64,000 nucleotides of DNA from Mycobacterium sp. 852002-10029_SCH5224772. GTDB lineage: Bacteria > Actinomycetota > Actinomycetes > Mycobacteriales > Mycobacteriaceae. Under the pieces are notes generated by a model. That model was not told the DNA's origin. It ran no database searches and saw only the letters and a list, made by a program, of their open reading frames with translations. The stretch's first letter is position 1. Every line of letters begins with the position of its first letter. Positions 52,659-60,900 of the stretch are shown piece by piece. A program made the translations under genes and the position numbers. The stretch covers positions 248,001 through 312,000 of the forward strand of contig NZ_LZHT01000041.1 in NCBI RefSeq assembly GCF_001667315.1, in the 5' to 3' direction.

Positions 52659-52758
52659 TCGTCGACCCTAAGCTCACGATTGCCGCTCCGCACGAGAACC
52701 GACGACGAGCGTCCCTCGGATCGGGGTGGGAATACCTCGGCAAAAACTGTTGGAGCTT

Positions 52759-52784
52759 TGGCGGTGGCGGAGGGATTTGAACCC
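52759..52784 (-). other. tRNA 3'-end remnant: candidate attachment site (attL/attR)
   Basis: Read on the minus strand this 26-nt segment is the T-loop and acceptor end of a tRNA: GGGTTCAAATCCC, then TCCGCCACCG and CCA. The T-stem 5' side beyond GGG does not continue as required (TAGGG instead of GAGGG), and no anticodon or D arm precedes it, so it is a fragment. The acceptor sequence fits a mycobacterial serine tRNA (inference). Such a fragment marks one end of an element integrated in a tRNA gene; the full tRNA should lie at the other end, beyond 64,000. Confidence 0.65.
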
Positions 52785-52877
52785 TATTCATCCCCCACGT
52801 CATCGTCCCGAAATGGCTTCTAGCAGCATAAACACATACCTGTTGTTCACGCGAAATGCATCTGAATAGCCGGTAAC

Positions 52878-52898
52878 TGTGGGCACGATGTGGGCACG
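52878..52898. repeat. paired 10-bp direct repeats, possible integrase arm sites
   Basis: TGTGGGCACG occurs at 52878-52887 and again at 52889-52898, phased by 11 bp or about one helical turn, 94 nt inside the element from the tRNA-like segment. Tyrosine integrases bind such short direct repeats flanking the att core. The rest of 52659-53028 holds no gene I can support. Confidence 0.5.
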
Positions 52899-53028
52899 GG
52901 GAGGTTCTCGGCTGGCCCGAGCGGCGCACTGCGACGCAATGCCGCGACGTGGCCGCGCCCGGCCTCGGATCTCGCTGGCGCAACCGGGGCCGGCAAGGCC
53001 GCATCAGATCTATGACACACAGAGCCTG

Positions 53029-54345
53029 CTATGACGAGAAGGTGCGCGGAGCCTCCGACTCGTTGTGGTTGCGTAGTCCAGTCACAATCTCGAACCTCGC
53101 TACGGAATCACCGACTACCAGCGGTCCGGTCAGTTCGGAAGTTACGCTCATCGCCTTCGATGTGAAACCGATCATCCGAATAGCTTGAAGCCCACGCAGT
53201 TTCGGAGCGTCGCAACTACCGGCGATGGTTCTCAGCATGTAGTCCGTCGTGTCCTCCTCTGGCGGTGTGGACGGTGACTCGACGGTCGTTGATCCCTCGG
53301 GCAACGAACCGTCTTCTCGGCTCATTTCCGACGCGTCGGATGCGAAAAGGGTGGCATCGGTGAGCAGCGGGTCGGCTAACATCGCCCATCCGTGTCTGTA
53401 GAGGAAACTGCGCCGAGCGCGCACGCCGAGATGCTTCTCGTTGAACGCTCTGATGTAGTCCCACAACTTTCCCAACGCTTCGATCAGCTCTGCCCTTCGT
53501 GCTTGATCCTGCGGCAAAAGGTATCCCCGGCCACGGTCCGGCTTCGCGTGCATCAGCCCCGACCGCTGCGCCTGGTACATGTTCTTGTAGATCCACTTTC
53601 GATGGTTCGTCACATTCGAGGGCGTCAGGGACGCAAGCGAAGCCAGTTCGTGCGCCTCGCTCAGCGCATCCATGAACCATTGCCGTTCGCTCTCCCATCT
53701 CTTCGGTGGTGGACCGCCGCGCCGCAGTACCTTCCACTTCCACCATTGCCAGGACCGTCGCGACTCGATCTGACGCGGCGGGCGTATATCACTCAGTAGG
53801 CACTCGAACGCCAGAAACAGGTTCCGATACGAGTCATACAGATCATCAGATGTTCGGCTTATTCGCATAAACCTGAACGCATCGTGGACCATTGGAGTTG
53901 GCGGTGGTGGCGAAGGAACCACGTTGCCGTCCGCATCCGTTACCGTCACGATCGGGTCGTTAACGCCTGCCCGCATCGTGTGGATGAACTTGGATCGCAT
54001 GACAGTTCCGTCGCGGCCGGACCACCAAACGATGCAGTCGTCGAGTGCGTCACGGATCGCGCAGTGGGCCGCAGCCGTGGCCGATAGATAGTCCAAGCCT
54101 CGGTTGGCAGCACTCAAAGCCTCGTTAAACGCTGCTTCGAAGGTAGTCGCTGTCGATGGGCCGCAAGTCACGACGGCCTTGGTGCCTTCGACCACGCTCG
54201 TGACCCAACCGTCTAGCGATACCGACACCGACCGCCGGGGTGCCTCACGCAGCACAAAAACGGCACCGTTCCGCCACGTATCGCCCGAATCCTGCAGTGG
54301 GACGCCCGCATATTCACCTACCGGCACCCCGCAAGTATCCGTCAC
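53029..54345 (-). CDS. HEPN-like domain protein
   Basis: 438 residues from a GTG start. Residues 1-155 are a mixed alpha/beta region without known motifs; residues 165-310 are helical and contain NLFLAFECLLSDI, then R261-SGLM-H266, an Rx4H pattern as in HEPN RNases, followed by the closing helix ALGKLWDYIRAFNEKHL. This arrangement resembles Apea-like HEPN domains of abortive-infection systems. The C-terminus is Ser/Thr/Glu rich, then a short strand-rich tail. First gene of the integrated region after the att-like site. The HEPN call is from motif spacing only. Confidence 0.5.
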   Translation of the reverse strand: MTDTCGVPVGEYAGVPLQDSGDTWRNGAVFVLREAPRRSVSVSLDGWVTSVVEGTKAVVTCGPSTATTFEAAFNEALSAANRGLDYLSATAAAHCAIRDALDDCIVWWSGRDGTVMRSKFIHTMRAGVNDPIVTVTDADGNVVPSPPPPTPMVHDAFRFMRISRTSDDLYDSYRNLFLAFECLLSDIRPPRQIESRRSWQWWKWKVLRRGGPPPKRWESERQWFMDALSEAHELASLASLTPSNVTNHRKWIYKNMYQAQRSGLMHAKPDRGRGYLLPQDQARRAELIEALGKLWDYIRAFNEKHLGVRARRSFLYRHGWAMLADPLLTDATLFASDASEMSREDGSLPEGSTTVESPSTPPEEDTTDYMLRTIAGSCDAPKLRGLQAIRMIGFTSKAMSVTSELTGPLVVGDSVARFEIVTGLRNHNESEAPRTFSS

Positions 54346-54538
54346 GTCCTTCCCCAGGAGCGCGAACCGCGCATCAGGTACAGCATTCGTGGCACGGTCG
54401 CGGCGTGATCGGTCGGGGGTGGCATTGGCGCCTCTCCAGGCATATGCGTAATTCCGACCACTTGCGCTGATTGCGACATATGTGCGACTTATGTTGCGAC
54501 ACTTGGTAATTCAATATATCTGCGGCTAGCTTCGGTGT

Positions 54539-54883
54539 ATGGCATCCCCTATCAGCAACCCACCCGCCAACTCTGAATCTGCCGCGCTCGACCTCATCGT
54601 CAACGCCGCGGAAGCCGCTACGGGCAGCACCGCGTTCCGCGCCTTGTTGCAAGACCTCGCCGGTCTACTCCACGCCGAAGGCGCTCTCGCCGGCCTCAAG
54701 TGGCGCGCCGCTCGACTGGTCGCCAGCACGGTGTCATTCGACGTCTGCACTGAGGCGGATCCCGTCGGGTCGCTGCGCCGTCGTGCTGCCTCGGTGCGCG
54801 CTGGCCGCGGTCCCTGTTGTGCCGACCCGGCCGGCGTCGCCCAGGCGCTCGACCTCGCTGCGACCGTGCTGGGCATGATGTGA
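54539..54883 (+). CDS. hypothetical helical protein
   Basis: 114 residues, Ala/Leu rich and helical, with a cysteine trio late in the sequence (FDVCTEAD, GPCCADP). ATG 54539 is the only reasonable start. The antisense frame (54526-54876) is arginine and serine rich and looks like a shadow. It is followed by an ORF starting within its stop codon (GTGA). Divergent from the HEPN-like gene across 193 nt. No family recognised. Confidence 0.55.
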   Translation: MASPISNPPANSESAALDLIVNAAEAATGSTAFRALLQDLAGLLHAEGALAGLKWRAARLVASTVSFDVCTEADPVGSLRRRAASVRAGRGPCCADPAGVAQALDLAATVLGMM

Positions 54884-55005
54884 GCGGGCCCGCGCGGCGA
54901 CCGCTCCCGCCGGCATGGGCCGGCCTGATCGGCGCGTACCTCGCCGCCGAAGCCGGCGCTGGCCGGTCACTAGCGATCCTCTCAAGAGGCGGCATTGCTC
55001 GATAG
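54880..55005 (+). CDS. 41-residue ORF, possible gene fragment
   Basis: GTG 54880 overlaps the stop of the preceding gene. The peptide PPAWAGLIGAYLAAEAGAGR has the spacing of an integrase N-terminal SAM-like helix (W..LI..YL...AAG), but the frame ends after 41 codons, before any catalytic part. Either a small coupled gene or the leftover N-terminus of a tyrosine integrase. Weak call. Confidence 0.3.
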   Translation: MSGPARRPLPPAWAGLIGAYLAAEAGAGRSLAILSRGGIAR

Positions 55006-55014
55006 CCTAGTGCC

Positions 55015-55752
55015 GTGACGGACGGCGACTTTCACTCTTTGAATCCGCGAGACGTTGTCGTGCCGATCTTCGCGGCGCAACCAAACGGGCGAGCGGGGCC
55101 GTTCCTCGGCACGGGCGCTGTCGTCGGCGATGGCTCAATACTCCTCACCGCGAACCATGTCATATCTGCATGGGAAGGCTCGCTCGGCATCCTGCCAATG
55201 AGCGATCTGTCCCGTCCGCCGTACCCGATCGCGTTGATTGACCGCGAGCCGCAGCACGACTTAGCGCTCCTGCGCATCACCGAGTACCGACCGCCGCGTC
55301 CTTTGAAGCTGGAATTCGACAGGTCGGCCCTCCGGGAGAACACCAACCTGATGACCTACGAGTACGGCACCACGCGCCGCGAGGGCAACAGGATCATGCT
55401 CAATCCCGCGACAAGGATGGGGCACATGACGCGTCGGCTCGGTCGCGGCGATGGCCTGGAACAGATCGGGGTCGAAGAGGCGATAGAGCTGTCATTTCCC
55501 GCGTTGCGCGGGGCGAGCGGCGCACCCGTGATGATCAACGAGCCGACGATGTACTCATTGCTGGGCAAGGAATCGCTCGGCGTGGTGGCAGTCGTCATCG
55601 CCAACGCCGCATACCACCTGGCGCCGGCGCAGATAGAGGAAGTGATTAACGCCGATAACACTTCGTACGGCGAAACGCGCTTCATGCTGCCGCAGGGCCT
55701 TGCGGTGAGCGTCGACCACATTCGCGATAAGTACGAGCTCGCATTGAGCTAG
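55015..55752 (+). CDS. trypsin-like serine protease
   Basis: 245 residues from a GTG start. Catalytic triad in S1-family context: H48 (LLTANHVISA), D82 (EPQHDLALLRI) and S168 (LRGASGAPV), with the oxyanion glycine preceding. There is no signal peptide, so the protease is probably cytoplasmic, which is unusual for this family outside defence or regulatory settings. No effector or sensor domain is fused to it. It lies in the integrated region between a possible integrase scrap and a membrane coiled-coil gene on the same strand. Confidence 0.82.
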   Translation: MTDGDFHSLNPRDVVVPIFAAQPNGRAGPFLGTGAVVGDGSILLTANHVISAWEGSLGILPMSDLSRPPYPIALIDREPQHDLALLRITEYRPPRPLKLEFDRSALRENTNLMTYEYGTTRREGNRIMLNPATRMGHMTRRLGRGDGLEQIGVEEAIELSFPALRGASGAPVMINEPTMYSLLGKESLGVVAVVIANAAYHLAPAQIEEVINADNTSYGETRFMLPQGLAVSVDHIRDKYELALS

Positions 55753-55871
55753 GCTCGGCCGCCGAACACGGGATCCGCGGCGATCTGTGCGACGCAGTTA
55801 CGGCACTGCGCCGGAGTGACACGCTGTGGCGATTGTCGAGAGCCGGCCGGACTCGCGGTTATCTTCGGCGC

Positions 55872-56963
55872 ATGACGACGTTCGCCGAATGGCTCAGGAC
55901 CATTCCCGCGGGCATCTGGGGCGCCCTCGCCGGCGCAGTGACAGCGCGCCTGCTGACGTGGCTCGCGGAGCGCAGACGCAACCGCGACGCGTATCGGGCG
56001 CCGCAACGGGAGACGATCGGCGCGATCATTGCCGCGGCCAACGACATGAAGGTCAGCTTGTCCGATGCGCTCGAACACATGGGACTCACCGGCCGGAAGA
56101 CAACCGACGACGCCGCCGTCGCGAGCCTAAACACCTTCTTGCGCCGTCTGCTGGCACTCGATGAGCAGTTCTCGATCGGACGGTTGACGGTGGTCGACGG
56201 ACCATGCCGGGACAAGATGATGACCGCCTACGTTCGTTTCTCCGAGCTGCGGAAGCTCGCGAACGATCCGGCGGTCGCGACGCCGGCCGGCTTCGGCGAG
56301 TTCGTGCGGCAGATGAACGACACGTCCAACGCACTCGACACCCTGCTCGCCGAGCTGGTCGACCTCGCCGAACGGCGTTTGTCGCCAGCGCGGCCGCTGC
56401 TGTCGCGCCGGCCAAAAGTCAAGGTGGCGAGCAACAAAGCGCGATCGCAGCCGAAGAAGCGGCGCGTGAGCCTGCGGAAGCCAGCCGAGCCGACGCAGCT
56501 CGATGCAGCGCTACCGCACGCGGATGCACCGACGCCGGCCGCGGGAGCAGCACCGGACGCCCGCGAAGGCGAGACTCCGGCCCAAAATGCGGCGGAGCTT
56601 CGCGACGCTGAGCGGCAGCCGGCCCCGCACACGCCACAGATCGACGAGCGCGAAGTCGAAGTCGTCGGAGAGCCAGACGCGCGGGCACGGATCCGGACCG
56701 AGCTGATCAAGGGCGAGCAGCTGACACTGCAGCACGTCGGCCGGCTGGTCACCGAAGGACGAGACGGCTACAACATCATGGGACGGATCCTCGACCTGAC
56801 GCCGGTCATCACGGACACGGCCGGATCATGGCTCGTCACCGTTCACTGGGCGGCGCTTCCTGGGCAACGGCCGCGCGTCGACCGCCGGCGGATCCGCTTC
56901 AGCGATGACGTTGAGCTGGTCGAGATCATCGAGGACGACGACACTGAGCCGGAAGCCGAGTAG
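55872..56963 (+). CDS. membrane-anchored coiled-coil protein A, with C-terminal extension
   Basis: 363 residues from ATG 55872. A TM helix (IPAGIWGALAGAVTARLLTWL, about 10-30) is followed by RRRNRDAYRAPQRETIGAIIAAAN and a helical domain carrying IGRLTVVDGPC...FSELR. Residues 175-280 are a Lys/Pro/Ala-rich linker and 285-363 a compact acidic-ended domain (GYNIMGRILDLTPVI, SWLVTVHWAAL). The first 170 residues are paralogous to the convergent gene at 57017. The long tail is unique to this copy. Function unknown; an anchored sensor or scaffold is one reading. Confidence 0.65.
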   Translation: MTTFAEWLRTIPAGIWGALAGAVTARLLTWLAERRRNRDAYRAPQRETIGAIIAAANDMKVSLSDALEHMGLTGRKTTDDAAVASLNTFLRRLLALDEQFSIGRLTVVDGPCRDKMMTAYVRFSELRKLANDPAVATPAGFGEFVRQMNDTSNALDTLLAELVDLAERRLSPARPLLSRRPKVKVASNKARSQPKKRRVSLRKPAEPTQLDAALPHADAPTPAAGAAPDAREGETPAQNAAELRDAERQPAPHTPQIDEREVEVVGEPDARARIRTELIKGEQLTLQHVGRLVTEGRDGYNIMGRILDLTPVITDTAGSWLVTVHWAALPGQRPRVDRRRIRFSDDVELVEIIEDDDTEPEAE

Positions 56964-57016
56964 GGACCGGGGTCGACGCCGACGAGATACGGCCGCGACG
57001 ATGGCTGCGAGCGTGC

Positions 57017-57649
57017 TTACTCGTCTGGTCCGCCGTCGGGGGTCTGAACATCTCCGTGGCGTAAGTACTCGGCCAGCTGACGTTGTGCGTTGCGACGCTG
57101 GCGACGACTGCGACGAGACTCCGCAGGAGTGACACGTTCGTTGGCTGTCTTCACCAGTACGGACACGGCTGCGCGCAGCTGGTCGGCGCGCTCCCCGATC
57201 CGAGCGACGAACTGCTCCGCGGCGTCGGCGGTCGAAATCTCTCCGCCGTTCGGCCCTTCGTCGAACCGAGAGAATGCGGCAGCCACGACGACCATTTCCT
57301 GCCAGCAGCGCACGTCGACCACGGTTAGGGAGCCGACCTCTAACGCGCGGCGCATTTCCAACAAGGCTGCCGCGTAAGCACTTTCAGTCTCACGTATCTG
57401 GGCGCTGATCGCCGGCAGGTTGTCCGCGCGGTCCTGTCGAATCTCTTCGATCAGGTCCGTCAGCACGCGACGCCAGTTGAGGACGCGCAGTTGAAGCTCG
57501 TGGGCCGCGGCGAGTATGTCGCCGATCGCCTGCCGTTGCGGGGCTCGGTATGCGTCTTGCATCCGCTTGTGCTCGCGCCACCAGGTGAACGCGTAGGTGA
57601 GCGAGCTGCCGACAGCGCCGCTGACGAACAGTTGCCAGAAGGGGGTCAT
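57017..57649 (-). CDS. membrane-anchored coiled-coil protein B, paralogue of the 55872 gene
   Basis: 210 residues from ATG 57647-57649. TM helix (FWQLFVSGAVGSSLTYAFTW) then EHKRMQDAYRAPQRQAIGDILAAAH and GSLTVVDVRC...FSRFDE, matching protein A at both conserved blocks (DAYRAPQR.xIG.I.AAA and LTVVD..C). It lacks A's C-terminal extension and ends in a basic and acidic tail. Its ATG overlaps the stop of the RMF-like gene (ATGA), so they are coupled. It faces protein A tail to tail with 53 nt between stops. Confidence 0.68.
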   Translation of the reverse strand: MTPFWQLFVSGAVGSSLTYAFTWWREHKRMQDAYRAPQRQAIGDILAAAHELQLRVLNWRRVLTDLIEEIRQDRADNLPAISAQIRETESAYAAALLEMRRALEVGSLTVVDVRCWQEMVVVAAAFSRFDEGPNGGEISTADAAEQFVARIGERADQLRAAVSVLVKTANERVTPAESRRSRRQRRNAQRQLAEYLRHGDVQTPDGGPDE

Positions 57650-57834
57650 GTGACGCGCCCTCGAAAGTACGTCTGCATTCCCGGCCCGCTGTTGATCCGC
57701 ACCCGCAGGTTCCTGGCGTACCCGCGCTGCCACAGCTTCGCGAGGACCAGCGATCGGCCGGAATAGGGGTTGCGGTCGCCTGGTTCAGCCAGTGCGCCGG
57801 CGTAGAGCGCGAAGGTGTATTCCGCGCGCGTCAT
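57646..57834 (-). CDS. small RMF-like (NPY..LA..W..GY) phage-associated protein
   Basis: 62 residues. The pattern GDRNPYSGRSLVLAKLWQRGYARNL, followed by VRINSGPGMQTYFRGR, resembles small actinophage proteins similar to ribosome modulation factor, which have a CPY/NPY...LA..W..GY core. It is coupled to the membrane protein B gene (ATGA overlap). A shortened relative lies at 61904-62020, on the other side of the helicase gene. Confidence 0.6.
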   Translation of the reverse strand: MTRAEYTFALYAGALAEPGDRNPYSGRSLVLAKLWQRGYARNLRVRINSGPGMQTYFRGRVT

Positions 57835-57920
57835 TGGCCAATCATGCGGGCACGCGGGCCCGCGGCGGCGGATCCCACGCCGACGACAAAATACGCGTGC
57901 TTCGCAGGAGCCAACACTTC

Positions 57921-57958
57921 ATCCCATAGGGACGCTGCTATCCCATAGGGACGCTGCT
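57921..57958. repeat. perfect 19-bp tandem duplication
   Basis: Two abutting identical copies of ATCCCATAGGGACGCTGCT at 57921-57939 and 57940-57958, six bases after which the helicase stop codon begins (57965-57967). The unit contains CCCATAGGG, a near-palindrome. Only two copies and no spacer, so not a CRISPR array. The 57835-57920 gap beside it shows nothing else. Confidence 0.9.
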
Positions 57959-57964
57959 TAGCAA

Positions 57965-60900
57965 CTACCGATTGGGCTTGGGTGCCCTGCCGTCCCACAC
58001 CCAGCCGGGCAACTCCTCCAGCCGTTTGCGTCGTTCCGGCGGCATGACGTCAGCGAGTGCATCGCGCCGTTGAACCGAAACCCAGATTCCTAGTCGTATC
58101 CCCTGCTCGACATGCTTTTGCGGCACTCGTGTGTGGCCCTCACGCGCGGCGAACTTCTCAAGGAGTGCGCACCGTTCCTCCCAAACGTCCTCCGAAAGGG
58201 TCCACGTCCACCCCGGCAGCTTCTCCAACCTGCGTTGCCGTTCGGAACTCAACGTGCCCTTCCTGTAGGCGCCTTTTTGCGTACCTATCCACGACGCGAC
58301 TTGGATCCCGTCGACGCAGTAGCGGTAGGGAACCCGAGCAGTGCCATAACGATCCGCGTACTGCTTGAGGAGTTCGTATGTCCGCTCCCACTGGTCGGCT
58401 TTCGTGTCCCAACTCCAGCCGGAAAGTGCCTCCAGCCGGCGCGCCCGATCGTCTCTCAGTCTTCCTGCCCTGTAGGTGGTGCGTTGGGTACCCACCCAGG
58501 AACCCAGCGAGTAGCCACCTTGCCGGTACCTTGGCGGGGGTGTGGCGCCGTCGTGGTCCTTCATGTAGTCCACGAGATTTCGGAAACCTTCGTCCCACTT
58601 CGACTCGATGACGTCCCAGACCCAGCCGGGCAGCGACTCCAATCGCTTCGCGTACTCGGGCCTCAGTGTCCCCTTCGAGTAATTCGTGCGCTGGTTGTTG
58701 ACCCAACCGCCGAGCCGGTATCCGTCTTGCACAAGGGAGTGCGGCACGATGCAGTCGCCATGAACTGCGGCGTACTCCCGGATCTTCGTGAAGCCTTCCT
58801 CCCACGCGGCTTCGTGGGGGTCCCACACCCACCCCGGCAAAACCTCCAAACGGGTGATCCGGTCGTGTCGTAGAGAGGCTTTGGCGTACGAGGTCCGCTG
58901 TGTCTGTACCCAATTCGCCAACTGATCGGCCCGGTCGGAGCCGCGATCGGAGCGTGGTACGCGAGCGCTCCCGTTCACGCGGACGTAGTCCTCAAGTGCC
59001 GAATACCAGTAGTCCCATCGGGAGTCACGCGGATCCCAGGACCAGCCGGCCAGTGCTTCCAACCGCGCCTGACGTTCCTCGCCCATATCGCCGTCGCGAT
59101 AGACCGTGCGTTGAATGGTGACCCACTGCCCGAGTTTGTAGCCGTCGGCGGACCTAAATGACTGCGACACGAGGGCGTCGCCATGCTTCTGCACATACTC
59201 CTGAAGGTGACGGAATCCTTCCTCCCACTGGTCGGTGACAGCGTCCCAGATCCAGTCGGGGAACTTCTCCAGTAGGCGAACTCGCGCTGGATCAACGTTG
59301 CCCTTATTCCGGTGGTATCGCTGTTGCGCCACCCACTGCCCAAGTCGCACTCCGTCATACATCTCCAACGCGGCTAGTCGCGTGTGGCCGTGTTCGGCGG
59401 CGTACTTCTTCAGTAGCGCGTACTGGAAGTACCACTTGTCGCTTCTCGTATTCCAAGTCCAGCCAGGCAGCGCCTCTAACCGCTGTATTCGGTCCGCGCG
59501 GAGTTCCCTTCCCGAGTGCGCGGAACGTTGCGTTGTGACCCACGCGCCGACCGGGAATCCGTCGAAGACACAGTCCTTAGGAAGGCGAGCAGTGCCGTTC
59601 TGCGCGACATAGTCCTGAAGTCTCGCGAAACCCTCCTCCCATAGGGCGTCACGCGGAGTCCACGTCCAACCAGGCAATTGCTCAAGCCGCTGTTGCCGTT
59701 CTTGAGACAGCCTCCCGCTGCTGTAGTGGGATCGCTGCTTCGCTACCCAGGCCCCGAGCCGGTTGTCGCCAACGCTAAACGTGTACGAGGGACGGGCATG
59801 ACCGTGTTCGGCGACGTAGCCTTCCAATAGCCCGAACCAGAACTCCCACGGCGCGGTGGTCGCATCCACCACGTGCACCCGGAAGGCGTTTACAAAGTCC
59901 TTGCTCACTGTGGCTGGCACATCGACGTGAATCTTGCTCGGTAGCTGGGGCCTGCCGCCGTTGCGGCCCATCTCCCGTCGTAGGGCGTCGAGCTGCTCAC
60001 CGAGCTCAGTGTCGTGCGCCCGGAGGGCCTTGATGACATCCCACACCGGCTTGAAGGCCGAGGAGTCCAGTGCCGCGTGGGGATCCTCCTCGGTGTTAAT
60101 GAATACGGGGATGATGACGGTGCCGATCGTTTTGGTTTCGGACTTGCGGATGGCCCGTCCCACCGCCTGCACGATGTCCACTTCGGCGCGGCGCGGGTCG
60201 ATGAAGGCAACCCCGTCGAGGGCGGGGACATCGACGCCTTCGGCCAGGCATCGCGCGTTGGCGAGCAAGCCGCGTTCCCCGTCATCGAGTCTCTTGAGGT
60301 GCTGTATCAGCATGGCGCGTTCGCCGGCAGACATCTCTCCGGACGCATACTTCGACGACAGCGAGCCTTTGGGGCGATGTCGGGCGGGCATCCAGTCCAG
60401 TACCGCAGGCATCGACGCCGCGAACTCCCGCGCGGCCTTGACTCGGCTGTGGAAGCTGATCACCCGGTGCAGGTCGAACTTGCGCATGGCCTTCGCCAAG
60501 CCGATCTGCCCGGCCAGTGAGCGGGCGTCGATGATTCTCTCGCCGTCTGGGGTCACCAGGGTGCCGCGCCTAGCCCAGTCGAGGTAGGTGGCGTCGTCCA
60601 CGCCGATGATGGCCACCTGGTAGTCGGTGAGCAGCTTGCGGTCGATGGCTTCACTGAAACTCAGCCGATGAAACACATCGCCGAATCGGGTGTGGTCGTC
60701 CATGGAAGCGATCTCATAGTCGGCTTCTTTGGCTTCGTGCAATATCCGCCCGGTGAAGTAACGCGGCGTCGCGCTCATAAACAGCCGCCGGTGCGCCCTG
60801 ATTTTTTCTGGGTCTAGAACCGTGGCGAAGTCTGATGACACTGGTCCGGCGCAGCGGTGAGCTTCATCGGCTATGACCAGATCAAACTGTGGCGCCCGGC

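Noticed and set aside
52759..52784. Complete tRNA gene
   Set aside because: Only the T-loop and acceptor end is present; the 5' T-stem strand mismatches and no anticodon or D arm precedes it.
53029..54345. Integrase for the right-hand element
   Set aside because: No R...HxxR...Y catalytic set of tyrosine recombinases and no serine-recombinase N-terminus; the HEPN-like reading fits better.
54526..54876. Minus-strand ORF over the 54539 gene
   Set aside because: Ser/Arg/Ala-rich without motifs; the plus-strand frame has better composition and couples to the next ORF.
57921..57958. CRISPR array
   Set aside because: Two abutting copies with no spacers and no cas genes; simply a tandem duplication.
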